From Isobaculum melis (lineage in GTDB: Bacteria; Bacillota; Bacilli; Lactobacillales; Carnobacteriaceae): DNA of 64,000 bases. The first letter of the stretch is position 1, and each line of letters starts with the position of its first letter. Of the stretch, positions 29,252 through 38,842 are shown piece after piece. Below the pieces are notes generated by a model. It did no database searches and had not been told where the DNA came from. It worked only from the letters and a program-made list of their open reading frames with translations. Location: contig NZ_FOHA01000003.1 in NCBI RefSeq assembly GCF_900111355.1, forward strand, positions 1 through 64,000, in the 5' to 3' direction. Made by a program: the position numbers and the translations under genes.

Positions 29252-31283
29252 GGTTTTTAAGTTATCTCTCTCCTTATCTCTCTCTGCTTCAATATTAGTT
29301 TTATTGATGATTGTCATTAAAAAAGTGGGCAAAAAATGGTTATTAAAGCGCTGGATTTATTACCTTTGGCTGGTTGTTTTTTTACGGTTATTGTTACCTT
29401 TTGGCTTTGAGCAAAGTGTGATGAATCAACTATTCCATCATTTTGATGAACAAGAATTGATAACGGATGCTCCTTTGAAACCAGCAGAAAATGGTGTTCA
29501 GCTTGAAAATGTTACCCTAATAGAAACCGCTAAACCAGATGCTGAAACGCTTCAGTCTTCAGCGCCACCAAAAAAATCGATGCTTGCACTTATTTTGCAT
29601 TATTTATGGATACCTTGGTTAATTGTGGGAGGGGCATTACTCATCTATAAAATTGTGACTTATCGTAACTTTGTCAATTATGTGAAAGCAAATATTACAT
29701 TAGTTGATGAACCTGCAATTCTGGATTTATTGAGTGATGTGCTAGAAGAGCTTGAAGTCAAGCGACCACTTGAACTTTTTGTCAATCCTCTGATTGCTTC
29801 CCCCTTATTAATTGGTGCGCGTAAATCGGCCATTGTTTTACCAACTGTATCCCTTCAAGCAGAAGATTTGCGTCATATTCTCTTACATGAAGTGATTCAT
29901 TATAAAAGAAAAGATGTCCTCTATATTTGGCTAACACAAGTAAGTGTTTGCTTAAATTGGTTCAATCCAATGATTCATCTCATGAGTCGACAGATTCAAA
30001 AAGATCGTGAGCTTTCCTGTGATGAAGCTGTTATACATAAATTGAGTGGTATAAATCGTATGCACTATGGCGATACTTTATTACGCTCATTGAGTGCATC
30101 TGGGAGCTACAAGGAATCCTTAATGTCCATTTCTTTACATGAGCATGCAAAAGATTTAAAGGAAAGACTGATTTCAATTAGTGAGTCTGCGCCTCCTTCT
30201 AAAATGGGGAAATATCTATTGATTGTTGTAGCGACTTTTTTAATTTTCATCGGGTCAGTTCTTGGGGCTTATCAAATGAATACAAGTCCTCAACCTATCA
30301 AAGAAAGCCTTCTTTCTTCAATTAACTCAGATACAGATTCAGAGCTAGAAGCGGGGGATTTTCGTAAATTGGATTTAGCTGGTGAAATAAAAGGCCTTGA
30401 TTTACAAGTGCCATTAGCAAATATTACCATTCAAACAGGTTCAGCAGAGGCCATTGAAGTGGATGGAAAATTAGACTATCAATTTGAGGATGGTTTGTTC
30501 AAAGTAACCACACAGAAAAACAATGAATATGACGAGCTATCAATTGTGATTACTTTATTAGAAGAAAAGACCTACGATGCGATTCAAATGAAAACAGAAA
30601 ATGCCAATATTAAGCTTGATACCATTCAAGCGAAAGATGTTTTGATTACAGGTGATTATAATCAGGTAAATCTTGCTTCATTACAAAGTGAGACCCTTCA
30701 AATCGAAGCAGAGCTTGGCGAAATCACAATCACTGATGGTACAGTCACACAGCTTGTTACGATTTCAACCTCTCTGACAGATGCAACGATAACGAATTTA
30801 CATGCTAAAAATCTAGTAGTAGTGAATTCAAATGGAATAATCATAGCAAATGAACTTGAAATTTTTGAAAAAACAACCATTGAAAATGATCACGAGATGA
30901 CTTTGACTGATTTTACTTCAAATCAAATCGAAGTTGCACAAGATATTGGCGACTTAAGCATTCATAATGGTTGGATGAAGCAGCAGACAACGTTCCATTC
31001 CACAATGGGAAATATCACATATCATGGTATCCTACATGGACAAACAACCGTTGAAAATGAAGGCGTTGGTACAATTGCATTAAATATTGTTGAACCACAA
31101 AATCTCTATCAAATTCAAGCAGAAAGTGAAGAGGCAGGTTTAAATAAATTGATGATTGATCAAACAACCCATGCCTATCCTTATACATCAGGTAGTGGCG
31201 AACACCTTCTTCAACTCAGAGATAGTAATACAGTTGGTACCGCTATTAAACTTTACTTTAACAGTCCTAAGGAGGAAAACTAA
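29244..31283 (+). CDS. BlaR1-like M56 metalloprotease sensor with a beta-solenoid (DUF4097-like) outer domain
   Basis: A 679-residue membrane protein. Membrane spans are at about 7-27, 37-55 and 113-137. The cytoplasmic M56 zinc protease domain has HEVIH (215-219) and the downstream DRELSCDEAV glutamate region (about 254-263). A fourth span lies at about 324-343. The remaining 336 residues would be outside the cell. In BlaR1/MecR1 this place is held by a penicillin-binding sensor with an STxK serine; I find none. Instead there are repeated short beta-strand units (IKLDTIQAKDVLITGDYNQV, TITDGTVTQLVTISTSL) like DUF4097/adhesin solenoids. The signal sensed is unknown; cell-envelope or antimicrobial stress is an inference. 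Confidence 0.85.
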   Translation: MNEVFKLSLSLSLSASILVLLMIVIKKVGKKWLLKRWIYYLWLVVFLRLLLPFGFEQSVMNQLFHHFDEQELITDAPLKPAENGVQLENVTLIETAKPDAETLQSSAPPKKSMLALILHYLWIPWLIVGGALLIYKIVTYRNFVNYVKANITLVDEPAILDLLSDVLEELEVKRPLELFVNPLIASPLLIGARKSAIVLPTVSLQAEDLRHILLHEVIHYKRKDVLYIWLTQVSVCLNWFNPMIHLMSRQIQKDRELSCDEAVIHKLSGINRMHYGDTLLRSLSASGSYKESLMSISLHEHAKDLKERLISISESAPPSKMGKYLLIVVATFLIFIGSVLGAYQMNTSPQPIKESLLSSINSDTDSELEAGDFRKLDLAGEIKGLDLQVPLANITIQTGSAEAIEVDGKLDYQFEDGLFKVTTQKNNEYDELSIVITLLEEKTYDAIQMKTENANIKLDTIQAKDVLITGDYNQVNLASLQSETLQIEAELGEITITDGTVTQLVTISTSLTDATITNLHAKNLVVVNSNGIIIANELEIFEKTTIENDHEMTLTDFTSNQIEVAQDIGDLSIHNGWMKQQTTFHSTMGNITYHGILHGQTTVENEGVGTIALNIVEPQNLYQIQAESEEAGLNKLMIDQTTHAYPYTSGSGEHLLQLRDSNTVGTAIKLYFNSPKEEN

Positions 31284-31315
31284 TGTTTTTCCGTAGTAAG
31301 AAGAAGCCCTTTTAA
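31283..31315 (+). CDS. Possible 10-residue peptide coupled to the sensor gene
   Basis: The sensor stop TAA shares its last base with an ATG (TAATG). A strong ribosome site AAGGAGG stands at 31269-31275. The reading frame codes MFFRSKKKPF and then stops. It may be a genuine very small basic peptide, or the remnant of a lost downstream gene. A perfect terminator follows at 31331. Confidence 0.35.
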   Translation: MFFRSKKKPF

Positions 31316-31330
31316 ACCAGAAATTTAATG

Positions 31331-31376
31331 GCTAAGATAAAACGAATGCTTCGTTTTATCTTAGCTTATTTTTTTC
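31331..31376 (+). terminator. Terminator of the repressor-sensor operon
   Basis: A perfect 15-base stem, GCTAAGATAAAACGA (31331-31345) with TCGTTTTATCTTAGC (31351-31365), followed by a T-rich run. Confidence 0.92.
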
Positions 31377-31407
31377 TTGCACTGTAATGCATTACAGAGT
31401 GTATAAT
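31377..31407 (+). promoter_or_regulatory. Promoter with palindrome between -35 and -10, before the sugar-phosphate pair
   Basis: TTGCAC (31377-31382) and TATAAT (31402-31407) are 19 bases apart. The spacer is almost filled by a perfect 16-base palindrome, CTGTAATGCATTACAG (31382-31397). This geometry suits a repressor (for example GntR family) or a MerR-type activator; no matching regulator gene is adjacent. Confidence 0.65.
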
Positions 31408-31444
31408 AGAAAAGTAAAAAGGATGCTAAGGGAGGAAAATGGAC

Positions 31445-33579
<2,135 letters not shown>

Positions 33580-33583
33580 GCAA

Positions 33584-33622
33584 AAAAGTTCGTGCTAAGC
33601 TATTCTTAGCACGAACTTTTTT
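33584..33622. terminator. Bidirectional terminator between convergent genes
   Basis: A perfect 16-base stem, AAAAGTTCGTGCTAAG with CTTAGCACGAACTTTT, between the GH1 gene and the minus-strand gene ending at 33648. Confidence 0.9.
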
Positions 33623-33647
33623 ATCGATTTTTAATAGAGCAGGTAAA

Positions 33648-33992
33648 CTAGTCATAGATTGAACTAGAGCCTATGACGATGAAAATACCTATCGTTAAAA
33701 TCAGCCAAGTCCAATATTTATTGGGGATAAAAAATAAAGAAGACCCATCTTTTATCTGAATACGCTCACCAGTTTCTTCATCAATGAAAGTTTTTAAGGT
33801 ATCAGATACAAATTTTTTAGTGAAAAGATAATTGAAGAGTGTAGCTAACCCAACTCCAACAATCCCTTGTAAAATATAGCCTGCTCGATAACTTGTATCA
33901 ACTGGCAATAGACCAAAAATAACAGTTGTTATGTAAACTCCTAAAAAGACTGATAAAACAACTAATCCACCTTTACCACGCCAAATAATCAA
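33648..33992 (-). CDS. Small membrane protein of unknown function
   Basis: About 114 residues, not recognised. Hydrophobic segments lie at about 8-28 (LVVLSVFLGVYITTVIFGLL), 38-58 (ILQGIVGVGLATLFNYLF) and 94-112 (WTWLILTIGIFIVIGSS); between the last two is a polar stretch with EETGERIQIKDGSSLFFIPNKYW. I place the start at the TTG at 33992, about nine bases after AAGGAG; in-frame TTG and GTG codons up to 34001 are closer to or overlap that site. It is a single minus-strand gene convergent with the GH1 gene. The 220 bases upstream show no clear regulatory structure. Confidence 0.65.
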   Translation of the reverse strand: MIIWRGKGGLVVLSVFLGVYITTVIFGLLPVDTSYRAGYILQGIVGVGLATLFNYLFTKKFVSDTLKTFIDEETGERIQIKDGSSLFFIPNKYWTWLILTIGIFIVIGSSSIYD

Positions 33993-34229
33993 TTGCAACA
34001 CTCCTTATTATGATAAATAGATCGCTCATTTATTATTAATGAATATGAGTTAACTGTCAATCGCTTTTGAACAGTAAGGACAAAATAAATGTTGCATAAA
34101 CTCATTATTTATGAAAATATGGCTTAATAGATAGTCAACCTTGTTGGTAAATATAAGGTCACGAATCTCAAAATAATAAGATATAGCATCTAAAAATACA
34201 AAATAGTCAAATCACAGAGGAGGGTAGAA

Positions 34230-34643
34230 ATGGCTCTAAATATAAAAATGATTCAATGTTACAGTGATTTAAATGAAACAGTAGTATTAGATTTCATGCC
34301 CTGTAAAGAGGAAGATTATGATTTTATTTACGACTTTTATGATCAAACAAACACTGAATTTCTCAGAATTTTTGAAACGGACTACACTAGACTGATTGGA
34401 CCTTATTTACAACCATTATTTCCTTTAAGAGATCCTATTACTTTTGAGTTACAGCCTAAATTTGATAGTTGTTTTGATCAATTGTTGAGTAAGGAGGACT
34501 GGGAAAAACTGCTGGATGTCCTTACTTTTGAAGCTTTACCAAATGTGATAAAGAAAGAAAAATATTTTTATGAATCCTTTATTTCATGGCATAAAAAGCA
34601 ATTAGGTTGGGCTGATATGATCATGATAGAAGGAAATCAGTAA
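34230..34643 (+). CDS. Orphan acidic cytoplasmic protein of unknown function
   Basis: A 137-residue protein with no signal peptide or membrane span and many acidic and aromatic residues (YDFIYDFYDQ, EDWEKLLDVL, WHKKQLGWADMIM). I do not recognise the family. GAGGAGGG precedes the ATG, so translation is credible. It is a single gene between a small membrane-protein gene and a gap that contains a possible small RNA. An immunity-type or cargo-type protein is possible, but nothing in the sequence shows this. Confidence 0.6.
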   Translation: MALNIKMIQCYSDLNETVVLDFMPCKEEDYDFIYDFYDQTNTEFLRIFETDYTRLIGPYLQPLFPLRDPITFELQPKFDSCFDQLLSKEDWEKLLDVLTFEALPNVIKKEKYFYESFISWHKKQLGWADMIMIEGNQ

Positions 34644-34759
34644 TTGATAATTAACATGCTGTATTATTTTTCTGCAGTAGCATTTAATTGAGAATGCTTA
34701 TAAAAAAATAGAATAAATTTAAATCAGAGATAATTATTAACTAAAACCAAAAGAAATGA

Positions 34760-34990
34760 TGAGAATATAATAAATGGGTTTTAAGTTATGGAGATATATT
34801 ATAAAACGTTGTAACCTATGAGAGTGTAGTGATGAAGCGATTGACACCAAGGTGAATATCCTTTACTATGGGGTTGCAAATAACATTTGTTAATTGCACC
34901 AACGAATTCCTGTACTATAAATATGTATTTCTGGGAAATTAATTTGCTTCAAAATGTTACGTTTGTAATGTTTTGAAGTTTTTTTGTCTT
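34760..34990 (+). ncRNA. Candidate small RNA or orphan leader ending in a terminator
   Basis: This gap (34644-35142) has no credible gene. TATAAT at 34766 and TATTAT at 34797 are possible -10 elements. An inner hairpin pairs GGTTGCAAATAA with TTAATTGCACC (imperfect), and a terminator-like stem CTTCAAAA..TTTTGAAG with TTTTTTT closes it at 34947-34988. A second perfect 10-base stem (AATTCTAATC with GATTAGAATT, 35066-35095) lies before the next gene. I could not match it to a known riboswitch. Confidence 0.35.
34947..34988 (+). terminator. Terminator-like hairpin in the 34.6-35.1 kb gap
   Basis: GCTTCAAAA pairs with TTTTGAAG through an imperfect inner stem, followed by a run of seven or more T. 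It does not directly follow a gene, which suggests an untranslated transcript upstream. Confidence 0.65.
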
Positions 34991-35142
34991 TTCTCTTCTC
35001 AGAACGCACAAAACAAATGTTTTTTTCATTGGAAATGCATAAAATTTATTGTTAAATCACTCATTAATTCTAATCTAAAAAGATGATTAGAATTGTTTGT
35101 TTACTGAATGGTTGATGAAAATGAAGGATGGAGTTGGCTAAG

Positions 35143-35571
35143 ATGCATATTAAATCATTAGGAAATAAGAAAACACGCTTACTGATATTATTGGGGTTCA
35201 TATTAGGAATCATTGTTTATGGCTATTGGGGATTTGCCCAGACAGAAAATCATCCTGTTTCTGCTTCAGGAGTTTATACTGGAAAAGTGCCTTCTTATTA
35301 CCAAGAAGTAGGGAAAACCTCAGATGGCTTAAAGCTTTATTCTTTTGAAAATATTACTGGTAGTTCAGGTGAAAATGAACTGCTTTATAGAGTTCATGAT
35401 GGGACTTATTTTCATTTGGCTGCAGCTGATGGGGAATACGAAAAAGCGGTATTAACAGTAGCGGATATTTCCTCAGAAAAACCACAGCCTTCAATTAAAG
35501 GAAAGCCAGGGAGCTATACAAATGATGTGCTTATGGATCCGGTAAGGTCCCAATGTCAGCATTCAATATAG
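35143..35571 (+). CDS. N-terminal part of a frameshifted large surface protein
   Basis: The ATG at 35143 is spaced from GGAG at 35130; an ATG at 35128 is less well placed. The product has a basic N-terminus and one hydrophobic segment (LLILLGFILGIIVYGYWGFA, about 13-32) that is a signal peptide or anchor, then an extracellular-looking region. It stops at 35569 after a short unrelated tail (RSQCQHSI). The next reading frame, shifted by one base, continues sensibly from about 35546 as GPNVSIQYSLAGQYLL into the 788-codon frame that starts at 35588. The two pieces together would be about 930 residues. This is a true pseudogene, a phase-variable gene or an error in the sequence. Confidence 0.7.
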   Translation: MHIKSLGNKKTRLLILLGFILGIIVYGYWGFAQTENHPVSASGVYTGKVPSYYQEVGKTSDGLKLYSFENITGSSGENELLYRVHDGTYFHLAAADGEYEKAVLTVADISSEKPQPSIKGKPGSYTNDVLMDPVRSQCQHSI

Positions 35572-35587
35572 CCTTGCAGGACAATAT

Positions 35588-37954
35588 TTGTTAAATTATG
35601 CAGCGAGTTCAAATATTTATGGTAGAACACAAGAGAACGCAGTTGGTGGCTTTATATTTGATGGGAAAGATGGCGTAAATATCCCTCTATTAGATGAAAA
35701 ATATGGCAGCTTTACAGCGAGCTCTCAATCTGAGGGAACATTAGATATGACGACTATGAAAATAGATAAAACAATAAAAGGAAATGCTTCAAAAGCTGAA
35801 TTAGTTCCTTCAAAAAATGCTGAAGGTAAGCAACTTGAAAAAGCAAATATAAAAAAAGCTTACTTAGTAACGGAGAGCTCATTGGACATGAATCAGGCCA
35901 TTGCGAATCCTTCCATTCCATCAGCAGAAGCCGTAACCGAATTGCAAAATATGGGAAATCGTCCAATGACTTTAGTTGGACCATCTGGTGCAACCATGCA
36001 GTCAAATGGTTATCTACCTGAAAATTTTTCAGTTGCATATGATAAGTCCTATAAATCTACTAATGCTAGTATTGATACATCAACAGATAGTTTATCCTCT
36101 CAAAAACCAACCATTCTTTATACACTTGGTGCTTATAATTATAGATTAAGAGCTTCAACGATTACAGATGTAACAGATTTTGTGAAGCAGGAAGGTTATG
36201 GTGATTATTATGGTTATCATATTCCATCTAAACATGATAAAACCTATTTTGCTGATGTTGCCTCTGGTTGGAAGCTGATTATTGTAGAAGAAGATGCGAC
36301 GATGCCTTATAGTCGTGTAGGAAATTTACAATTGGGGATGATTAATTCAAATAATGAGGTTATTGGTACGGGAAACCTCAATCTTGCGGTTAAGCTAGAC
36401 GGTTATACAACACCTGTAACAGGAGATTTTAAAGGACAATTATTCTTTTCATCAGTTGGTTCTAATCCTCAAGGTGAACAATATTTGGTGAAATATGATC
36501 CAGATGATTCTGGTAAATTACCGAGCTTTTATTTAGAAACAAGAGATCGAGCAGGTGGCAATATTCATAGAGGGTACACTGGAACATCAAAAAGCTTTGG
36601 TCAAAATATCATTTCAATAGATGGTCAAAGAAGAACGGATATCAGTAGCTATCGAACCACACCAAAAGGAAATCAGCTTGAATCTCAATGGACGCTAGCA
36701 GATTATCTTGCACAGTCAAAAAATGCTCAGCTTTATACCGATGGAATGGATGTAGAATTACTAAATGTGACGAATAAACAGGGGAATATTGCGGCTAAGG
36801 ATACCTTGCATAATGCTTATATAGCAAATGGTGCAAGTGGTATTAGCTTTAGTGTTACCCCATCTTTTACAGGAGATAACTTTATTACAGCCTTAGGAAT
36901 TTTAACTGAAACAGAACTACCTGTTTTTAAATCTGCTATTATCCATGAACTGGTTGAAGTAACACCTGAAGATCCAACAATTTATACAACTGAGCAGGTG
37001 AAGATAACAGCTAGTGCTGAGAATGTAACCAGTAAAAATTCTAATGTCACTGCGATGACAGACACACAAGTTACAATGGCATTGGATAACAGTTTGATTC
37101 CTGACTGGTCTAAACTAACCTTAACCTTTAAAAAATATGCACCAAATGGGACTTTTATTGAGTATTCATTAAGTGATTTTAGCCAAGCGCCTACTTTAGA
37201 AAGTTTACAGACAAATAAAACCAGTAATACTTATTTTATTGATCTTGCTAACAAGACAATCACAATCAACTTTGGAACGGATGAAACGGTTTATGCCTCA
37301 GAGGAAGATAAGCTGGCCAATAAAGGGAAAATTGGTAAGCTCTATAATAATGTTGGAGACCATTTAGAAGTATCTGTCATTGCAAAAACAGATACTGTTG
37401 CAAAAGAAAATGTGACAAATACGGTTAAGGTGACAGGTGGCAATGCAATTACTAATAGTCATTTAATTGTGCCGATTCAGCCGCAAACCTATTCAAATAG
37501 TACAGATGCCTTTACAACCTATCGCAGAGATTTATTATTACATGTCAGACAGATTGTTGTGAATCCTCAGACAGATTTAGTGCAACCTACCTTTGGGTAT
37601 GGTGCAGTAAATAGTCAAAAGGAGGATGGCTCAAATGTTTCTACTTATTCAGTGAAAATGAATTCTGGTACAAATCCATTGTCGCTGTTTGATGCTTATA
37701 CGATTCGTTATCCAAAAGAAAATAAACGCATCCGCTATCAACAGACAATACCGGAATATTATCAAGTGATAGGTTATGTCGCAACACCATCAAATACACC
37801 TCATGCAGTTGAAAACGTTGTTCCTAGTGTGAATATTGATACAGAAGTGCAAGCTGAATCCTGGATTAGTGTTTATATCACACCTGTAACAGATGAAATC
37901 AAACCTTATAGTTGGGATTATTTGGAAAAACCGTTAGGAACGATTAAAAAATAA
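35588..37954 (+). CDS. C-terminal part of a frameshifted large surface protein
   Basis: A 788-codon open frame from a TTG that has no ribosome site of its own; it continues the protein begun at 35143. It is rich in Thr, Ser, Asn and Asp with beta-strand-like repeats and no cysteine, as in Gram-positive adhesins and fimbrial-type proteins. Regions such as VTPEDPTIYTTEQVKITASAEN suggest Ig-like or isopeptide-type domains, but I cannot name a family. There is no LPxTG, WxL or other anchor at the C-terminus (ends WDYLEKPLGTIKK), so it may be secreted or held non-covalently. Apart from the one shift the frame is intact. Confidence 0.65.
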   Translation: MLNYAASSNIYGRTQENAVGGFIFDGKDGVNIPLLDEKYGSFTASSQSEGTLDMTTMKIDKTIKGNASKAELVPSKNAEGKQLEKANIKKAYLVTESSLDMNQAIANPSIPSAEAVTELQNMGNRPMTLVGPSGATMQSNGYLPENFSVAYDKSYKSTNASIDTSTDSLSSQKPTILYTLGAYNYRLRASTITDVTDFVKQEGYGDYYGYHIPSKHDKTYFADVASGWKLIIVEEDATMPYSRVGNLQLGMINSNNEVIGTGNLNLAVKLDGYTTPVTGDFKGQLFFSSVGSNPQGEQYLVKYDPDDSGKLPSFYLETRDRAGGNIHRGYTGTSKSFGQNIISIDGQRRTDISSYRTTPKGNQLESQWTLADYLAQSKNAQLYTDGMDVELLNVTNKQGNIAAKDTLHNAYIANGASGISFSVTPSFTGDNFITALGILTETELPVFKSAIIHELVEVTPEDPTIYTTEQVKITASAENVTSKNSNVTAMTDTQVTMALDNSLIPDWSKLTLTFKKYAPNGTFIEYSLSDFSQAPTLESLQTNKTSNTYFIDLANKTITINFGTDETVYASEEDKLANKGKIGKLYNNVGDHLEVSVIAKTDTVAKENVTNTVKVTGGNAITNSHLIVPIQPQTYSNSTDAFTTYRRDLLLHVRQIVVNPQTDLVQPTFGYGAVNSQKEDGSNVSTYSVKMNSGTNPLSLFDAYTIRYPKENKRIRYQQTIPEYYQVIGYVATPSNTPHAVENVVPSVNIDTEVQAESWISVYITPVTDEIKPYSWDYLEKPLGTIKK

Positions 37955-38005
37955 TAAGTGATGGCGCATGTCTCTTGAATGCTTCATTTTTTTATGGCTT
38001 AGGTT

Positions 38006-38593
38006 TTATGATAGTAACGCACTCGCCCAATTGTCCACAGGTTGTCTTGTGGCTTCTTTTAATGGCTGATCAAAATCACGATAGCCTAAACGGTAATTTG
38101 CAATCAATTCATAATTTTCTGGGAAGCCTAATTTTTTTGCAAGTGGTGCATCTAAAATAAAGGGACTTGTTACCCAAAAGCCAACTATTTCTTTCTCCCA
38201 AGCCAAAAGGGAAAAGTTTTGAATTAAAGCAGAGGTAGCTTCAATCGCATCATAATGTTTCCGTTTGTTATCTGGACAAGTTTCACAAGAAAATAAAATC
38301 GTCGCAGGTGCTTGTAAAATTAAGCGTGTCATTTTTTTGGTCAAACGCTCCTTGGTTTCATGATCTATCAATAGTTGGTTGCGTTCATAGCAAGCCATCA
38401 CTTGTTCAAATAACCATTCTTTTTCTTTTGAAGTGGTCACAATTTTTGCTAGCCAAGGTTCACTTTTTCCGTGAAAGGGCGCGTAACTGGCTTTTTCAAG
38501 TAACGCTTGAATCTCTTCAAAGGAAATAGGGGTGTCTAAACTGGTTTTTGATGTGCGGCGTTTGACAATTGCTTCAGAAATCGATTGTTGCAT
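38006..38593 (-). CDS. Nitroreductase-family flavoprotein
   Basis: A 195-residue protein of the FMN-dependent nitroreductase family. The N-terminal RRTSKTSLDTPISFEEI and KASYAPFHGKSEPW match the FMN-binding Arg and Ser/His region, and GFWVTSPFILDAPLAKKLGFP with NYRLGYRD closes the fold. Ribosome site AAAGGAGC on the minus strand. A perfect Fur-type palindrome lies over its predicted promoter (38620-38634), so it may be induced under iron or other metal limitation, possibly as a flavin or ferric reductase. It is convergent with the surface protein gene. Confidence 0.85.
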   Translation of the reverse strand: MQQSISEAIVKRRTSKTSLDTPISFEEIQALLEKASYAPFHGKSEPWLAKIVTTSKEKEWLFEQVMACYERNQLLIDHETKERLTKKMTRLILQAPATILFSCETCPDNKRKHYDAIEATSALIQNFSLLAWEKEIVGFWVTSPFILDAPLAKKLGFPENYELIANYRLGYRDFDQPLKEATRQPVDNWASALLS

Positions 38594-38619
38594 CCTTCAA
38601 CAGCTCCTTTTTTAGTCAG

Positions 38620-38634
38620 TGAGAATGATTCTCA
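38620..38634 (-). promoter_or_regulatory. Fur-family operator before the nitroreductase gene
   Basis: A perfect 7-1-7 palindrome, TGAGAAT-G-ATTCTCA. It differs from the classical Fur/PerR/Zur 7-1-7 consensus (TGATAATNATTATCA) by one base per arm. On the minus strand a promoter TTGCTC, 17-base spacer, TATGAT lies just upstream, putting the operator at the predicted transcription start. Confidence 0.7.
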
Positions 38635-38695
38635 ATGATAGTGTTATCATAACTGAATTTATTAGAAAGAGCAATGCTTTTAGCGTTAATTTTAT

Positions 38696-38724
38696 TTGTG
38701 ATAACGGGATTCTTGTGATATAAT
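38696..38724 (+). promoter_or_regulatory. Promoter upstream of dnaG-rpoD
   Basis: TTGTGA (38696-38701), 17-base spacer, TATAAT (38719-38724). A hairpin (AAAGTCGTAC with GTGCGACTTT, then TTTT) at 38763-38791 lies between it and dnaG and may act as a terminator or attenuator. Confidence 0.65.
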
Positions 38725-38762
38725 ACAATCTGTATAGTTCTGTCTCTTTATAGATAATTAAC

Positions 38763-38793
38763 AAAGTCGTACTGCTTTAGGTGCGACTTTTAA
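38763..38793 (+). terminator. Attenuator-like hairpin in the dnaG leader
   Basis: AAAGTCGTAC pairs with GTGCGACTTT (one G-U pair), followed by T residues, inside the predicted leader of the dnaG-rpoD transcript. Confidence 0.5.
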
Positions 38794-38842
38794 AACCTGT
38801 TTGATGAGATTGAACGGAAATACAGATGATGAGGTGAGTACA

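Noticed and set aside
34780-34950. Known riboswitch (folate, SAM, c-di-AMP or glycine type)
   Set aside because: I compared the visible conserved cores from memory and none fits convincingly, so only a generic small-RNA candidate is reported.
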